Source: Rubrobacteraceae bacterium
Lineage (GTDB): Bacteria > Actinomycetota > Rubrobacteria > Rubrobacterales > Rubrobacteraceae
NCBI GenBank assembly: GCA_030448125.1
Contig: JAUJNO010000001.1
Location: 521,355-579,646, forward strand
Reading direction: 5' to 3'
DNA: 58,292 bases
The notes below the pieces were generated by a model. The model made no database searches. It saw only the letters and a program-made list of their open reading frames with translations, and had not been told where the DNA came from. This document shows positions 42,526-50,998 of this stretch, one piece after another. Each line of letters starts with the position of its first letter. Position 1 is the stretch's first letter. The position numbers and the translations under genes were made by a program.

Positions 42526-43701
42526 GTGTCCGCGAAGAAGTTAGTCGTCTCGACCTACCTGCAGTACATTCTCATCGCCATCGGCGCTCTGCTCTTGTTT
42601 ACGTTCCTCCGGCAGATCGGCGGTGTCCTTCTAACGTTTCTGCTGGCGGCGGTCCTGGCCTACGTGCTCAACCCTCTGGTCCGGCGGCTGGAGGCGTGGC
42701 GGGTCCCGAGGGTCGTGGCCGTGCTCGGGGTGTTCGTGGCGCTCGTCGCGGCGGTCCTGGTCGCGCTGCTCCTCCTCATCATCCCCGCCGTCAGCCAGGT
42801 ACAGGCCCTTATACAAAACCCGGAGGTTCTGACGGATGGGGTGGCGAGGCTCTCGGACTGGACGCGGGAGTTGCCCTACGTCGGGGAGCGGATCGAGGCT
42901 GTTGACCAGACGGCGATCACGCAGTTCGTGCAGAGCAACGCGCCTTCGGCTGGGCAGGTCTTCAACGGGGCCCTAGGCTTTATTGGTGGGGTCTTCGGCG
43001 TCTTCGGCACCATACTCAACCTACTTCTCATGCTGATCGTCTCCATATACCTCCTGCTTGACAGGGAGAGAATCTCGGCCGCCGCGCTCCGGACGGTGCC
43101 GGCGACTATCCGGGACCAGAGCGTCGAGCTCTTCCACGCCGTCGAGGGCACCCTCGTCAAGTATCTCAAGGCGCAGCTACTCTTGTGCGCGATCATGGGC
43201 GCCATAGGCTGGGCCATCGCATACTTCACCTTCGGCAGTTACGCGCTCCTGATCGGGCTGTGGGTAGGCGTCACGGAGATCATCCCCGTGCTCGGGGCCT
43301 TTCTCGGGGCGGTACCGGCGGTCCTGATAGCGCTTTTTTCGGGCGGCCTGGATGCCGGCATACTCGTCGCGTTGCTCTTTCTCCTGGCCCAGCAGCTCGA
43401 GGGGAACGTTTTGGTGCCGAGGATCATGGGCAGCTCCGTGGGAGTGCATCCTTTATGGGTCCTCTTTGCCACCCTGGCGGCGACCGCACTCTACGGAATC
43501 GTCGGCGCCGTCTTTGCCGTACCCATTGTCGCGATCATCGCCGCCGTCTTGCGCTACCTGCGTGGGACACTTCTCTTCGAGCGCTGGCAGAAGGCTCCCG
43601 TCATGGAGGTCGCTACCGAAGGGGACCCGAAGGTCGCGGCCTCCGGCGCCTCCGGCGAAGAGCCCGCGAGCCTTCGGAGCGCCGCCAGGGGAGAGGGGTA
43701 G
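42526..43701 (+). CDS. AI-2E family permease
   Basis: This 391-residue protein has eight predicted helices. The family hallmarks are an N-terminal GGVLLTFLLAAVLAYVLNPLV, an acidic loop, then the C-terminal LLIGLWVGVTEIIPVLGAFLGAVPAVLIALF and LEGNVLVPRIMGSSVGVHPL. Members are proposed exporters of autoinducer-2 or other small molecules, or Na+(Li+)/H+ antiporters. The GTG start at 42526 is chosen by its position. A CDP-alcohol phosphatidyltransferase gene starts seven bases after the stop. Confidence 0.87.
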   Translation: MSAKKLVVSTYLQYILIAIGALLLFTFLRQIGGVLLTFLLAAVLAYVLNPLVRRLEAWRVPRVVAVLGVFVALVAAVLVALLLLIIPAVSQVQALIQNPEVLTDGVARLSDWTRELPYVGERIEAVDQTAITQFVQSNAPSAGQVFNGALGFIGGVFGVFGTILNLLLMLIVSIYLLLDRERISAAALRTVPATIRDQSVELFHAVEGTLVKYLKAQLLLCAIMGAIGWAIAYFTFGSYALLIGLWVGVTEIIPVLGAFLGAVPAVLIALFSGGLDAGILVALLFLLAQQLEGNVLVPRIMGSSVGVHPLWVLFATLAATALYGIVGAVFAVPIVAIIAAVLRYLRGTLLFERWQKAPVMEVATEGDPKVAASGASGEEPASLRSAARGEG

Positions 43702-43707
43702 GGCACC

Positions 43708-44310
43708 GTGGGGCTGCCGCATGGGGAGCCGCGCCGGTCTTTCTCCTACAAAGAGACTTTTCGGCGGCTGATCCGTCCCCTCGCCCGCGTCCTCTCGGCG
43801 ATCCGGGTCCGCCCCGACGCCCTGAGCGTCACGGGATGGGTTCTCTCGGTGGGCGCCGCTACTCTGTTCGCGCTCGGCTACACGAAGACGGCCGGCGGCG
43901 TGGTACTCCTGGCGGGCTTCTTCGACGCTCTGGACGGCGCGGTCGCCCGCGAGTCGAACCGGATGAGCGACTTCGGCGCTTTCCTCGACTCGACGCTCGA
44001 CAGGCTCTCTGAGTCGGCGATCTTCGTCGGCATCATCTTTTTCTACGCGGCCTCCTCGAGGCCATACGAGGTTCTCCTGGCTGGCTTGGCGATGGCCTTC
44101 TCGCTCATGACCTCCTACACCCGCGCTCGCGCCGAAGGCCTGGGGCTCAAGTGCGAGGTCGGCCTCCTCGAACGCGCGGGCCGGGTCGTGATCCTCTCGC
44201 TCTTCTCCTTGACGGGGTTCTTGACCGCCGGCGTCGCCCTCGTCGCCGGCGGCGCCCTCGTGACCACCGCCCAGCGCATCCTCTACGTGCGCCGCCTGAC
44301 GAAGACCTGA
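43708..44310 (+). CDS. CDP-alcohol phosphatidyltransferase (phosphatidylinositol-phosphate synthase-like)
   Basis: This membrane enzyme makes a phospholipid from CDP-diacylglycerol and an alcohol phosphate. It has the full catalytic motif D-x2-D-G-x2-A-R-x8-G-x3-D-x3-D as DALDGAVARESNRMSDFGAFLDSTLD near residues 74-98. Six helices and a length of 200 residues fit. In actinobacteria such proteins make phosphatidylinositol phosphate, glycerophosphate or cardiolipin; the acceptor is undefined. It lies in an operon with the AI-2E permease upstream and two poorly known genes downstream. Confidence 0.87.
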   Translation: MGLPHGEPRRSFSYKETFRRLIRPLARVLSAIRVRPDALSVTGWVLSVGAATLFALGYTKTAGGVVLLAGFFDALDGAVARESNRMSDFGAFLDSTLDRLSESAIFVGIIFFYAASSRPYEVLLAGLAMAFSLMTSYTRARAEGLGLKCEVGLLERAGRVVILSLFSLTGFLTAGVALVAGGALVTTAQRILYVRRLTKT

Positions 44311-44321
44311 GACCCTCTCTT

Positions 44322-44858
44322 ATGCCGGAGAATACCCCCCCGCCCTCCGCCGCCACAAGAGACTACGAAGCGAAGGTATCCCAAGAAGCCGGCGGGCTCG
44401 CCCGCCGAACGGCCCGCGCCGGTCTCCCACAACCCTTCGGCGACCCCCTCTCCGGCGTCGTGCTCGTCGCGGAACCGGCCGTGGTGGCTGCGGGGGCAAC
44501 GGGTGCCAGGGCGAACGCCAGGATGGTAGACGCCCTCCAACGCAGCCTCGCCGCCGTAAAGCTCGACCGGGCCTACGTCACCTGGTCGCACCCGGACCTC
44601 CTGGAGGAGATACTCTCCCTCGAGCCCGCCGCACTCGTGGCGGCCGGTACCACCGCCGCCCAAGCTATAGACTCGTGTAACTACCCGCTCGCGAAGATGC
44701 TGTTCTCGGAGGCCCCTCATGGCTCGTGGTTCGCCTGGACGAAGGGCGCCCACGGGCTCAGGCTCCCCGCTCTCGCCCCGGCCCTCGCCGACGACGAGGC
44801 CAAACGCCGCTTCTGGATAGCCTTTCTCGCCCTCCGCGCCCTCGTCCCCGACAGGTGA
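44322..44858 (+). CDS. Hypothetical protein
   Basis: ATG at 44322 begins 11 bases after the previous stop; the frame is open further up, but that part is the shadow of the transferase gene. The 178-residue soluble protein contains DPLSGVVLVAEPAVVAAGAT, LDRAYVTWSHPDLLEEILSL and ALVAAGTTAAQAIDS. Its layout (a loop with AAGTTAA.AI after a beta strand) is faintly like uracil-DNA glycosylase-fold proteins, but active-site motifs are missing. No confident family is recognised. Confidence 0.6.
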   Translation: MPENTPPPSAATRDYEAKVSQEAGGLARRTARAGLPQPFGDPLSGVVLVAEPAVVAAGATGARANARMVDALQRSLAAVKLDRAYVTWSHPDLLEEILSLEPAALVAAGTTAAQAIDSCNYPLAKMLFSEAPHGSWFAWTKGAHGLRLPALAPALADDEAKRRFWIAFLALRALVPDR

Positions 44859-44873
44859 ACGGGGCCCCCGCTC

Positions 44874-45624
44874 TTGACGACCCGTATCACGAGAGGAAGG
44901 TCCGGCCCCGTCTCCACGGCCGTAGGCGCGGCCGGTCTCGCGATCGTAGTGGCGCTGCTCCCCGTACTGGGCGATGGGGAAGTCACCCTCGTCGAGTTCG
45001 TTTCGGCCTACGTCCTCGTTCTCATACCCGTGAGCGCGCTCCTCTACGGGCTCCTCCTCCTGGCCGCAGACCTTACGGTACCTAATCTCCTCCTCCTGGG
45101 CGCCGGCGCCGTGGGCGTGGCGTCGGCCTACCTCGGTGGTTGCCCGGAGAACCTGATCTAAGGCCCCGCCGTACGGCCGCTCGCGCTCCTGTTCCTGGCC
45201 GACGCCACGAGGATGGTGGCCGCCGTGTGCGTGGGCCTCGCCCTCGCCCGCCGCGTCACCTCACCTGGGATAGCCCTCCTCATAGCCGGCGCCGCCACCG
45301 CCGCCGACCTCTTGTACCACGCGGGTGCTCGCCGAAAGGGGAGCGCCGCTACTCGATTACCTGCTCCTTATCTTCCCGACCTTCGGCTACCCCTTGGGCT
45401 TCGCCCTCGGCCTCGCCGACTTCATCTTCCTCGCCCTCTTCGCCGCCCTTGCCCGCCGCCTGGAAGGCTTGCACTCCCTCCCGACCCTCACCCTCGGGTG
45501 CGCCGCCGTGCTCCTCGCCATGCTCGCCGGGCTCCTCCTCGACCGTACCCTCCTCGCCCTCCCCTTTATCCTCGCCAACGCCACACCCCTGTATAAGTCT
45601 TTCTCCAGGGCGGATGATGCGTAA
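44874..45624 (+). pseudogene. Multi-helix membrane protein gene interrupted by a TAA and a frameshift
   Basis: The first 95 codons encode helices (AAGLAIVVALLPVLG, LVEFVSAYVLVLIPVSALLY, LLLLGAGAVGVASAYLGG) before TAA at 45159-45161. The same frame goes on with GPAVRPLALLFLADATRMVA and GIALLIAGAATAADLL. Near 45325 an extra base moves the protein to the next frame (VLAERGAPLLDYLLLIFPTF, GFALGLADFIFLAL), ending at 45624. The whole would be a membrane protein of about 245 residues. Function unknown. Confidence 0.6.
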
Positions 45625-45641
45625 CCACCGGTCCACGCTAA

Positions 45642-45670
45642 TATTAAGAGCATTAAGTTTTATTAAAAAA
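45642..45670 (+). repeat. AT-rich island with spaced ATTAAG repeats
   Basis: ATTAAG (45643-45648) and ATTAAG (45652-45657) lie nine bases apart, followed by TTTT and ATTAA, then an A7 run. The 10-mer ATTAAGTTTT is shared with the island at 40723-40732. The regularly spaced repeats look like a response-regulator binding array upstream of the NlpC/P60 gene. Confidence 0.5.
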
Positions 45671-45752
45671 ACGTTTCGAAGAGGAAACACGGATTCCCTT
45701 TATTTAAGCCACGTTCTGTACCCTGTGAGTTTGTTCCAGAATGAAAATGGTG

Positions 45753-45781
45753 TTGCACAAAACCGGTAACTTCTCTAGAGT
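45753..45781 (+). promoter_or_regulatory. Promoter of the NlpC/P60 gene
   Basis: TTGCAC (45753-45758), a 17-base spacer and TAGAGT (45776-45781) lie 80 bases before the ATG at 45861. The resulting leader of about 70 bases contains a CTTAGGAGGGGGG purine stretch and a closer GGAAGGAG ribosome site. The spacer includes ACCGGTAAC. Confidence 0.55.
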
Positions 45782-45860
45782 GCTGAACTTAGGAGGGGGG
45801 ATTCGGACAGACTCCCCCGTTGTGGAAACTTTATAGAACGGTGGGAAGGAGCCCGAACGT

Positions 45861-47948
45861 ATGCCTCGGAGGGTTAATCCTGTAGTACTTCTCGGCATTG
45901 TTACAGTTGTAGTTCTGTCATTTGGTCTCTCTGCGGGAGCCGCGCCGGAGGATGGTGTTGTTCCCGAGAACGTTCCGGAGAAGGGCACCGCGCCCGTTGC
46001 GGAGCCCGCGCCGGTGGATGAGGGTAAGGCGCCCGTGGAGGGTCCCGCGCCCGAGGTTGCTACCGTACCCGAGGACGTTGCGCCCGCGGAGGGTACTGAG
46101 TCCGAGAACGATGCTGTGGCGGACGAGAATGGTGCACAGGATAAGGACGATGCCGCTCCTGTAGAGCAGCAGCAGGAGGATGCCGTGCCGGAGGAGCAGG
46201 AGCAGGAGAGCCCGGCGCGGGAGGACGCGGAGGGTGAGATCGACGCCGTGGAGAGCTATACGCCCGAGGAGGAGGCCGAGATCGGGGAGGCCGCCGAGGA
46301 GACGGGTGCGGAGTTCGAGGAGATGCTGGACGAGGCGGCGGCAGCGGACGGGGAGTACAACAACGCGCTCCTCGAAGAGAACCAGTTGACCAGTGAGATA
46401 GCGGAGACCAGGAACGAGCTCGCGACTAGCGAGGACAGCCTCGAGGAGGCTCAGGGGAGGCTCGAGGATCGGGCGTCGCAGATGTACATGAACGGCCAGG
46501 ACGGTTTCCTGGGCATGCTGCTTGGGGCCGAAGACGTCCGCGAGTTCAAGGACCTGTTGGGGCTCTGGGTACAGCTGCTCGAGGAGGATCAGGACGAGGT
46601 TCAGGAGTGGCGCGAGAGCAGGGACCAGCTCGAGCAGGCCACGCAGGACCTTGAGGTGCAGCTCGGGGAATGGGAGCAAACCCGCGAAGAGGCGACCGCC
46701 AAGAAGCAAGAGGCGGAGACCCGCGTAGAGGAGGCCCAGGAGTTCTTCAGAGCGCAAGACGAGGAGATCCAGGAGAAGATCGAGGAAGACCGGGACCGCG
46801 AGGCCGAGCTTGCTCTGGACCATATCGGGAAACTCCTCCAGGATGCTACCGAGGAGCCGTCCGGGCCGGCCGCCGGCGAAGAAGAGAAGTCGGACGAGAA
46901 TACGGGTACGGGGGACGAGGCTCGTCAGGCTGAAGAGGGACCGGGCAGCGAGCAGGTCCGTCAGCCCGCCGAGGACGAGCAGTCCGAGGAGATCGAGCAG
47001 GCACGCCAGGCGGGAGTGGAGGCGCCGGACAGGACCCCGGAGGAGGAGCAGGTCCGTCAGGTTGAGGTAGCCCAGGCCCTCACCGAAACGATCCAAGAGT
47101 GGCAAGCCGAGAAGAAGTCGCTCAAGGAGAAGGTCGAGGAGCCCGTGCAGGAGCGGGAGGCCGGAGCAGCAAACGACGCGGGACCCACGGGAATCCCGGC
47201 CGAGAATCCTGCAGCGGAGCAGATGACCGCCGCCGCGGAGGAGCAGGCAAAGGCCCAGGAGCAGTCCAGGAAGGCCGCCGAGCAAGCCGCCGCGGAGAAA
47301 GACGCCCGGGAGGACGCCGCCGTGCGGGCCGAAGAGGCCAAGAAAGCCAGGAAGTTGGCCGTGGAGTTAGTTCCGGAGGCGGAGCAGGAGGCGGCTCTGG
47401 CCGCGGCGGAAGAGGCTGAACGCAACGCCGCGCTCGCCACCGAGGAGGCTCTTGAGCAGAAGCTCGCTGCCGAGGAGGCCGCCGGGGAGGCTATGGAGAA
47501 GCTGGACTCCGCCGCGAAGCTGGGGGAGTCCGCCGCGCAAAAGGCCGCCGAGAAGGGCATACTCGGCCCGAAGCCCGGCACTGCGGGGGGCGGAGTGCTC
47601 GGCGAGGCGAAGGATTGGTTAGGCGTGCCCTACGACTACTCGCATATGGGGGGGATGACGCGCGCCGGAGTAGACTGCTCCGCCTTCACGGCGGCGGTCT
47701 TTGATAAGTTCGGCATTACGCTGCCGGATTCGCCTGGTGGGCAGCTTGGCATGGGTGCTCCGGTCTCCGGGCCTCCCAAAGCCGGCGACCTGGTCTTCTT
47801 CAGCGAGGACGGCAGTGGCGCGCCGACCCACGTCGGTATCTCCAACGGCGATGGGACACTCACCCACGCCTCGGATTTCACGGGCGAAGTCAGCGTAACC
47901 GACATGGACTACATAAACGGCTACATGGGCGCGAGGAGGTTGATCTAA
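45861..47948 (+). CDS. Secreted NlpC/P60 peptidoglycan endopeptidase with a long coiled-coil stalk
   Basis: This 695-residue cell wall hydrolase has a signal peptide (PVVLLGIVTVVVLSFGLSAGA), a Pro/Glu/Val-rich acidic region (30-130) and a coiled coil (about 150-330) of the RipA/CwlO type. A second Ala/Glu/Lys-rich helical region (about 450-575) and the catalytic domain (590-695) follow. Active-site residues are Cys 606 in VDCSAF, His 657 in PTHVGIS and a polar residue in THASD. The coiled coil in related enzymes holds the domain inactive until a partner such as FtsEX releases it. The ATG has GGAAGGAG upstream. Confidence 0.92.
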   Translation: MPRRVNPVVLLGIVTVVVLSFGLSAGAAPEDGVVPENVPEKGTAPVAEPAPVDEGKAPVEGPAPEVATVPEDVAPAEGTESENDAVADENGAQDKDDAAPVEQQQEDAVPEEQEQESPAREDAEGEIDAVESYTPEEEAEIGEAAEETGAEFEEMLDEAAAADGEYNNALLEENQLTSEIAETRNELATSEDSLEEAQGRLEDRASQMYMNGQDGFLGMLLGAEDVREFKDLLGLWVQLLEEDQDEVQEWRESRDQLEQATQDLEVQLGEWEQTREEATAKKQEAETRVEEAQEFFRAQDEEIQEKIEEDRDREAELALDHIGKLLQDATEEPSGPAAGEEEKSDENTGTGDEARQAEEGPGSEQVRQPAEDEQSEEIEQARQAGVEAPDRTPEEEQVRQVEVAQALTETIQEWQAEKKSLKEKVEEPVQEREAGAANDAGPTGIPAENPAAEQMTAAAEEQAKAQEQSRKAAEQAAAEKDAREDAAVRAEEAKKARKLAVELVPEAEQEAALAAAEEAERNAALATEEALEQKLAAEEAAGEAMEKLDSAAKLGESAAQKAAEKGILGPKPGTAGGGVLGEAKDWLGVPYDYSHMGGMTRAGVDCSAFTAAVFDKFGITLPDSPGGQLGMGAPVSGPPKAGDLVFFSEDGSGAPTHVGISNGDGTLTHASDFTGEVSVTDMDYINGYMGARRLI

Positions 47949-47979
47949 GCCCCGGCGCGGTACCGAAGAATACTTCACA

Positions 47980-48008
47980 GGGGAGGTCCATCCGGGCCTC
48001 CCCTTTTT
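47980..48008 (+). terminator. Rho-independent terminator after the NlpC/P60 gene
   Basis: GGGGAGG (47980-47986) and CCTCCCC (47997-48003) form a stem with a 10-base loop, followed by TTTTT (48004-48008). A textbook intrinsic terminator 32 bases past the stop codon. Confidence 0.9.
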
Positions 48009-48104
48009 GATGCTCTCTCTTGCGGCGCCGCCGGGCGGGGCGTCCGAGTGGACAGCACCATCGGATGAGCCGTGACCGTAGAGACCTAAAAGAGGAGCTT
48101 GAAA

Positions 48105-49071
48105 GTGGGCTTGGGGTTATTGCAGGCGGCCGGTTTCCTGATCGTTGGGTTCGCGGTGTTGTTGTTCGTAATTTTTCTCGTGGCAAGCGCGGTGCGCATC
48201 GTCAACGAGTACGAGCGGGGTGTCATCTTCAAGCTCGGGCGGGTCCAGGGTAGGGCCAAGGGCCCCGGCCTCTTCTTCCTCGTCCCCATCGTGGACAGGA
48301 TGATCGAGGTAGACCTGAGAACCGTCACCATGGACGTGCCGCCGCAGGACGTTATCACGCGTGATAACGTACCCGCCTCGCGTAAATGCCGTCGTCTACT
48401 TCCGGGTCATGGACCCGAACAAATCGGTCGTCGAAGTCGAGAACTACGTCCTGGCGACCAGCCAGATCAGCCAGACTACCCTCAGGAGCGTCCTCGGCCA
48501 GAAGGACCTCGACGATCTCCTCACCGACCGCGAGGCCATAAACGAAGAGCTGCAGACGATAATAGACGATCACACCGAGCCTTGGGGGATCAAGGTCAGC
48601 GTCGTGGAGGTCAAGGACGTCGAGATACCGCAGCAGATGCAGCGGGCGATGGCCAGACAGGCCGAGAGCGAGCGCGAGCGGCGGGCGAAGATCATAGCCG
48701 CCGAGGGCGAATACCAGGCCTCCCAGCGCCTGCGCCAGGCCGCCGACAGGCTGGAGAGCCCGACGGCGTTGCAGCTGAGGCTCTTCCAGACGCTGACCGA
48801 GATCTCCAGCGAGAACAGTTCCACGGTGATCCTGCCGATCCCCATGGATCTGTTCCGCCCATACCTGAGGGGGACTTCGAACGGCTCCGGCGACGGCCAC
48901 GCCCGTCAGCCGCGGGCGCGTTGCGGGGAGGAAGAAGAGGCCGAGCGCCTCCCCGACGGGCCGTTGGCGAACGGCCCGTCGGGGAGGAACCTCTCTAGCA
49001 AGCTCGGTAGAGAGTGCGGGCTCCTCCGCATCCTCCACATTTATTCGTCTTTGCGGGTTAAACCTGCTTGA
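48105..49071 (+). CDS. SPFH/band 7 (slipin-like) membrane protein, one frameshift
   Basis: GTG at 48105 follows AGAGGAG by seven bases. One N-terminal helix ([19 protein letters not shown]) leads into [31 protein letters not shown] and VDVPPQD-type strands of the SPFH domain. Around 48372-48380 one extra base shifts the frame; the next frame continues [20 protein letters not shown] and [20 protein letters not shown]. The natural end is expected soon after [13 protein letters not shown] (about 48870), about 255 residues. The remaining sequence to 49071 contains an 18-bp hairpin and is unlike the family, so a second break near the end is likely. Confidence 0.82.
48948..48987 (+). repeat. 18-bp perfect hairpin at the end of the SPFH gene
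   Basis: CCTCCCCGACGGGCCGTT (48948-48965) and its exact reverse complement (48970-48987) flank the loop GGCG. It is the most stable dyad seen in the window. It lacks a T-run but lies where the SPFH gene should end, so it is probably a terminator or mRNA-stabilising stem. Confidence 0.85.
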
Positions 49072-49207
49072 CCCCGGGTAGAGATACGTGCGCAGACACA
49101 GGGATGAGGCGGCGGCCAACTCTACGGAGAGCCGTCGCGCCGATCTCTAAAGGCGAACTGATATGACGTGCGAAACTATGGAAGATAGACAAAGGAAAGG
49201 GTCCGGT

Positions 49208-49617
49208 ATGGATCCGAGCCTATCGTACTAGAGCTACCGAGTAGCGCGGAGTACGTCTTGCTCGCCCGGTTGGTCGTCTCCTGCGCGGGACAGCTCGCCG
49301 AGTTCGAGCCCGAGGACGTCTACGACCTGAAGCTGGCCGTCACCGAGGCCGCCACGAACGTCGTCCGCCACACAACGGTCGACTCCTTCCAGATCGAGTA
49401 CAAGATCCTACCCGGGACGGTGGAGATCACCGTCATCGACAAGGGCGGTGGCTTCGACGTCAAGGAGTTGACCGAGGAGCCCAGCGAACACGGCGGCTTC
49501 GGCCTCGCGGTGATCCGGAGCCTCGTCGACGAGGTGATCCTAGACTCCCTCGGTGCCGGGACACGCCTGAAGATGATCCGGCGCGCAACCCCCACCGGAT
49601 GCGCTCCCGAAGCTTAG
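49208..49617 (+). CDS. Anti-sigma-factor-type ATP-binding protein (RsbW/HATPase_c_2), N-terminal frameshift
   Basis: This is a small GHKL ATPase of the RsbW/SpoIIAB type. It has the N box DLKLAVTEAATNVVRH, the G1 box VIDKGGGF and the G2 box EHGGFGLAVIRSLVD. Family-like sequence begins well before the first in-frame start (TTG at 49258), with IVLELPSSAEYVLLARL. ATG at 49208 is the natural start but is one base out of frame; one missing base near GATCCGAG would join them. It would control a sigma factor or a PP2C phosphatase partner, neither of which is here. Confidence 0.8.
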
Positions 49618-49722
49618 TAAGAAACCGCGCCCGCGTTTTGTCCCCTATGGGTTGCGCTCTCCCGTACGGCAATATACTGGTGGCCGTGTGACGGCGCCCA
49701 CCAACATTGATCGGGGAGGGTC

Positions 49723-50974
49723 TTGCTGCAACGGGTAAACGCGGGCCACAAGTCGCTCGCCGACTACCGCAGCATCATCCGGCGGGAGCTGTACGAAGAG
49801 ATCATCGGCCTCTCGGAGCGCCTTGAGGGAAGGCGGGTCCTGCACGTCAGCGCGACGAGCTTCGGCGGCGGGGTCGCGGAGATCCTCTACACCCTCGTGC
49901 CGCTCATGCGCGACGTGGGGATCGAGACCGAGTGGGACATCATGTACGGCGCGGAGGCCTTCTTCAACGTGACCAAGAGCTTCCACAACGCGCTGCAGGG
50001 CGCGGAGTACGAGCTCTCCGTCGAGGACCGGGCGATCTACGAGGAGTACAACCGCCAGTCGGCCGAGGCCATCCAGAAGGCCGGCGAAGGAGTGGGACAT
50101 CATCTTCGTCCACGACCCGCAGCCGGCCCTGATCAAGCACTTCACCGGCGGCCTCTCGCCCGAGACGAAGTGGATCTGGCGCTGCCACATAGACCTCTCG
50201 ACCCCGAACCGGCAGGTGCTCGACTACCTCTGCCTTACATAGCGGACTACGACGCCCAGATCTACACCATGCAGGAGTACACCCCGCCGGACGTGGACCT
50301 GCCGGGGCCTCACCCTCATCCCGCCGGCCATAGACCCGCTTAGTCCCAAGAACATGGCCCTCTCCAGCGAGGACGCGTCCTACATCGTGGGCCAGTTCGG
50401 CGTGGACGTGGAGAGGCCGTTCCTCCTGCAGGTCTCGCGCTTCGACCCCTGGAAGGACCCTTTAGGGGTCATAGACGTCTACCGGAGCGTGAAGGAAGAG
50501 GTCCCCGGCATCCAGCTCGTGCTCATCGGCTCGATGGCCCACGACGACCCCGAGGGCTGGGACTACTGGCAAAAGACCGTGAACTACGCCGACGGGGACC
50601 CCGACATCTTCCTGTTCTCCAACCTCACCAACGTCGGCTCGATAGAGGTGAACGCCTTCCAGTCCAGGGCCGACGTGGTCATCCAGAAGTCCATCCGCGA
50701 GGGCTTCGGGCTCGTCGTCACCGAGGCGCTGTGGAAGGCCAGGCCGCTGGTCGCCGGCAGGGTCGGCGGCATCCCGATGCAGGTCGACGGGGGCGGCGGC
50801 ATCCTGATCGACACCATCCCCGAGGCCGCCGCCGCCTGCACCAAGATCCTCCAAGACCCCGACTTCGCCCGCCAGATGGGCCGCCAGGGCAAGGAGCACG
50901 TCCGCGAGCACTACCTGACCCCGCGCCTCCTGCGCGACGACCTCCTCCTTTTCGCTAAACTGCTCGGGGTGTAG
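49723..50974 (+). pseudogene. treT: TreT-type trehalose synthase (GT4), three frameshifts
   Basis: TreT joins an NDP-glucose and glucose into trehalose; it is known from Rubrobacter. The first frame from TTG 49723 (GGGAGGG upstream) encodes HVSATSFGGGVAEILYTLVP and a GT-B N-domain. Breaks occur near 50090 (one extra base before EWDIIFVHDPQPALIKHFT), near 50230 (one missing base before LPYIADYDAQIYTM) and near 50306 (extra G before LTLIPPAIDPLSP). From there SRFDPWKDPLGVIDVYRSVK and the donor-binding REGFGLVVTEALWKARPLVA are intact to the stop at 50974. The full enzyme would be about 417 residues. Confidence 0.85.
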
Positions 50975-50998
50975 CAGACCGAAAACGAGAGGGACCCC

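Noticed and set aside
45640..45860. Leader of the NlpC/P60 gene considered as a c-di-AMP riboswitch
   Set aside because: The conserved ydaO core sequences are not present; a simple promoter and ribosome site explain the region.
45918..47285. Leu-rich 455-codon minus-strand frame opposite the NlpC/P60 gene
   Set aside because: It mirrors GAG/GAA-rich coiled-coil codons; the plus-strand protein has a signal peptide and catalytic motifs.
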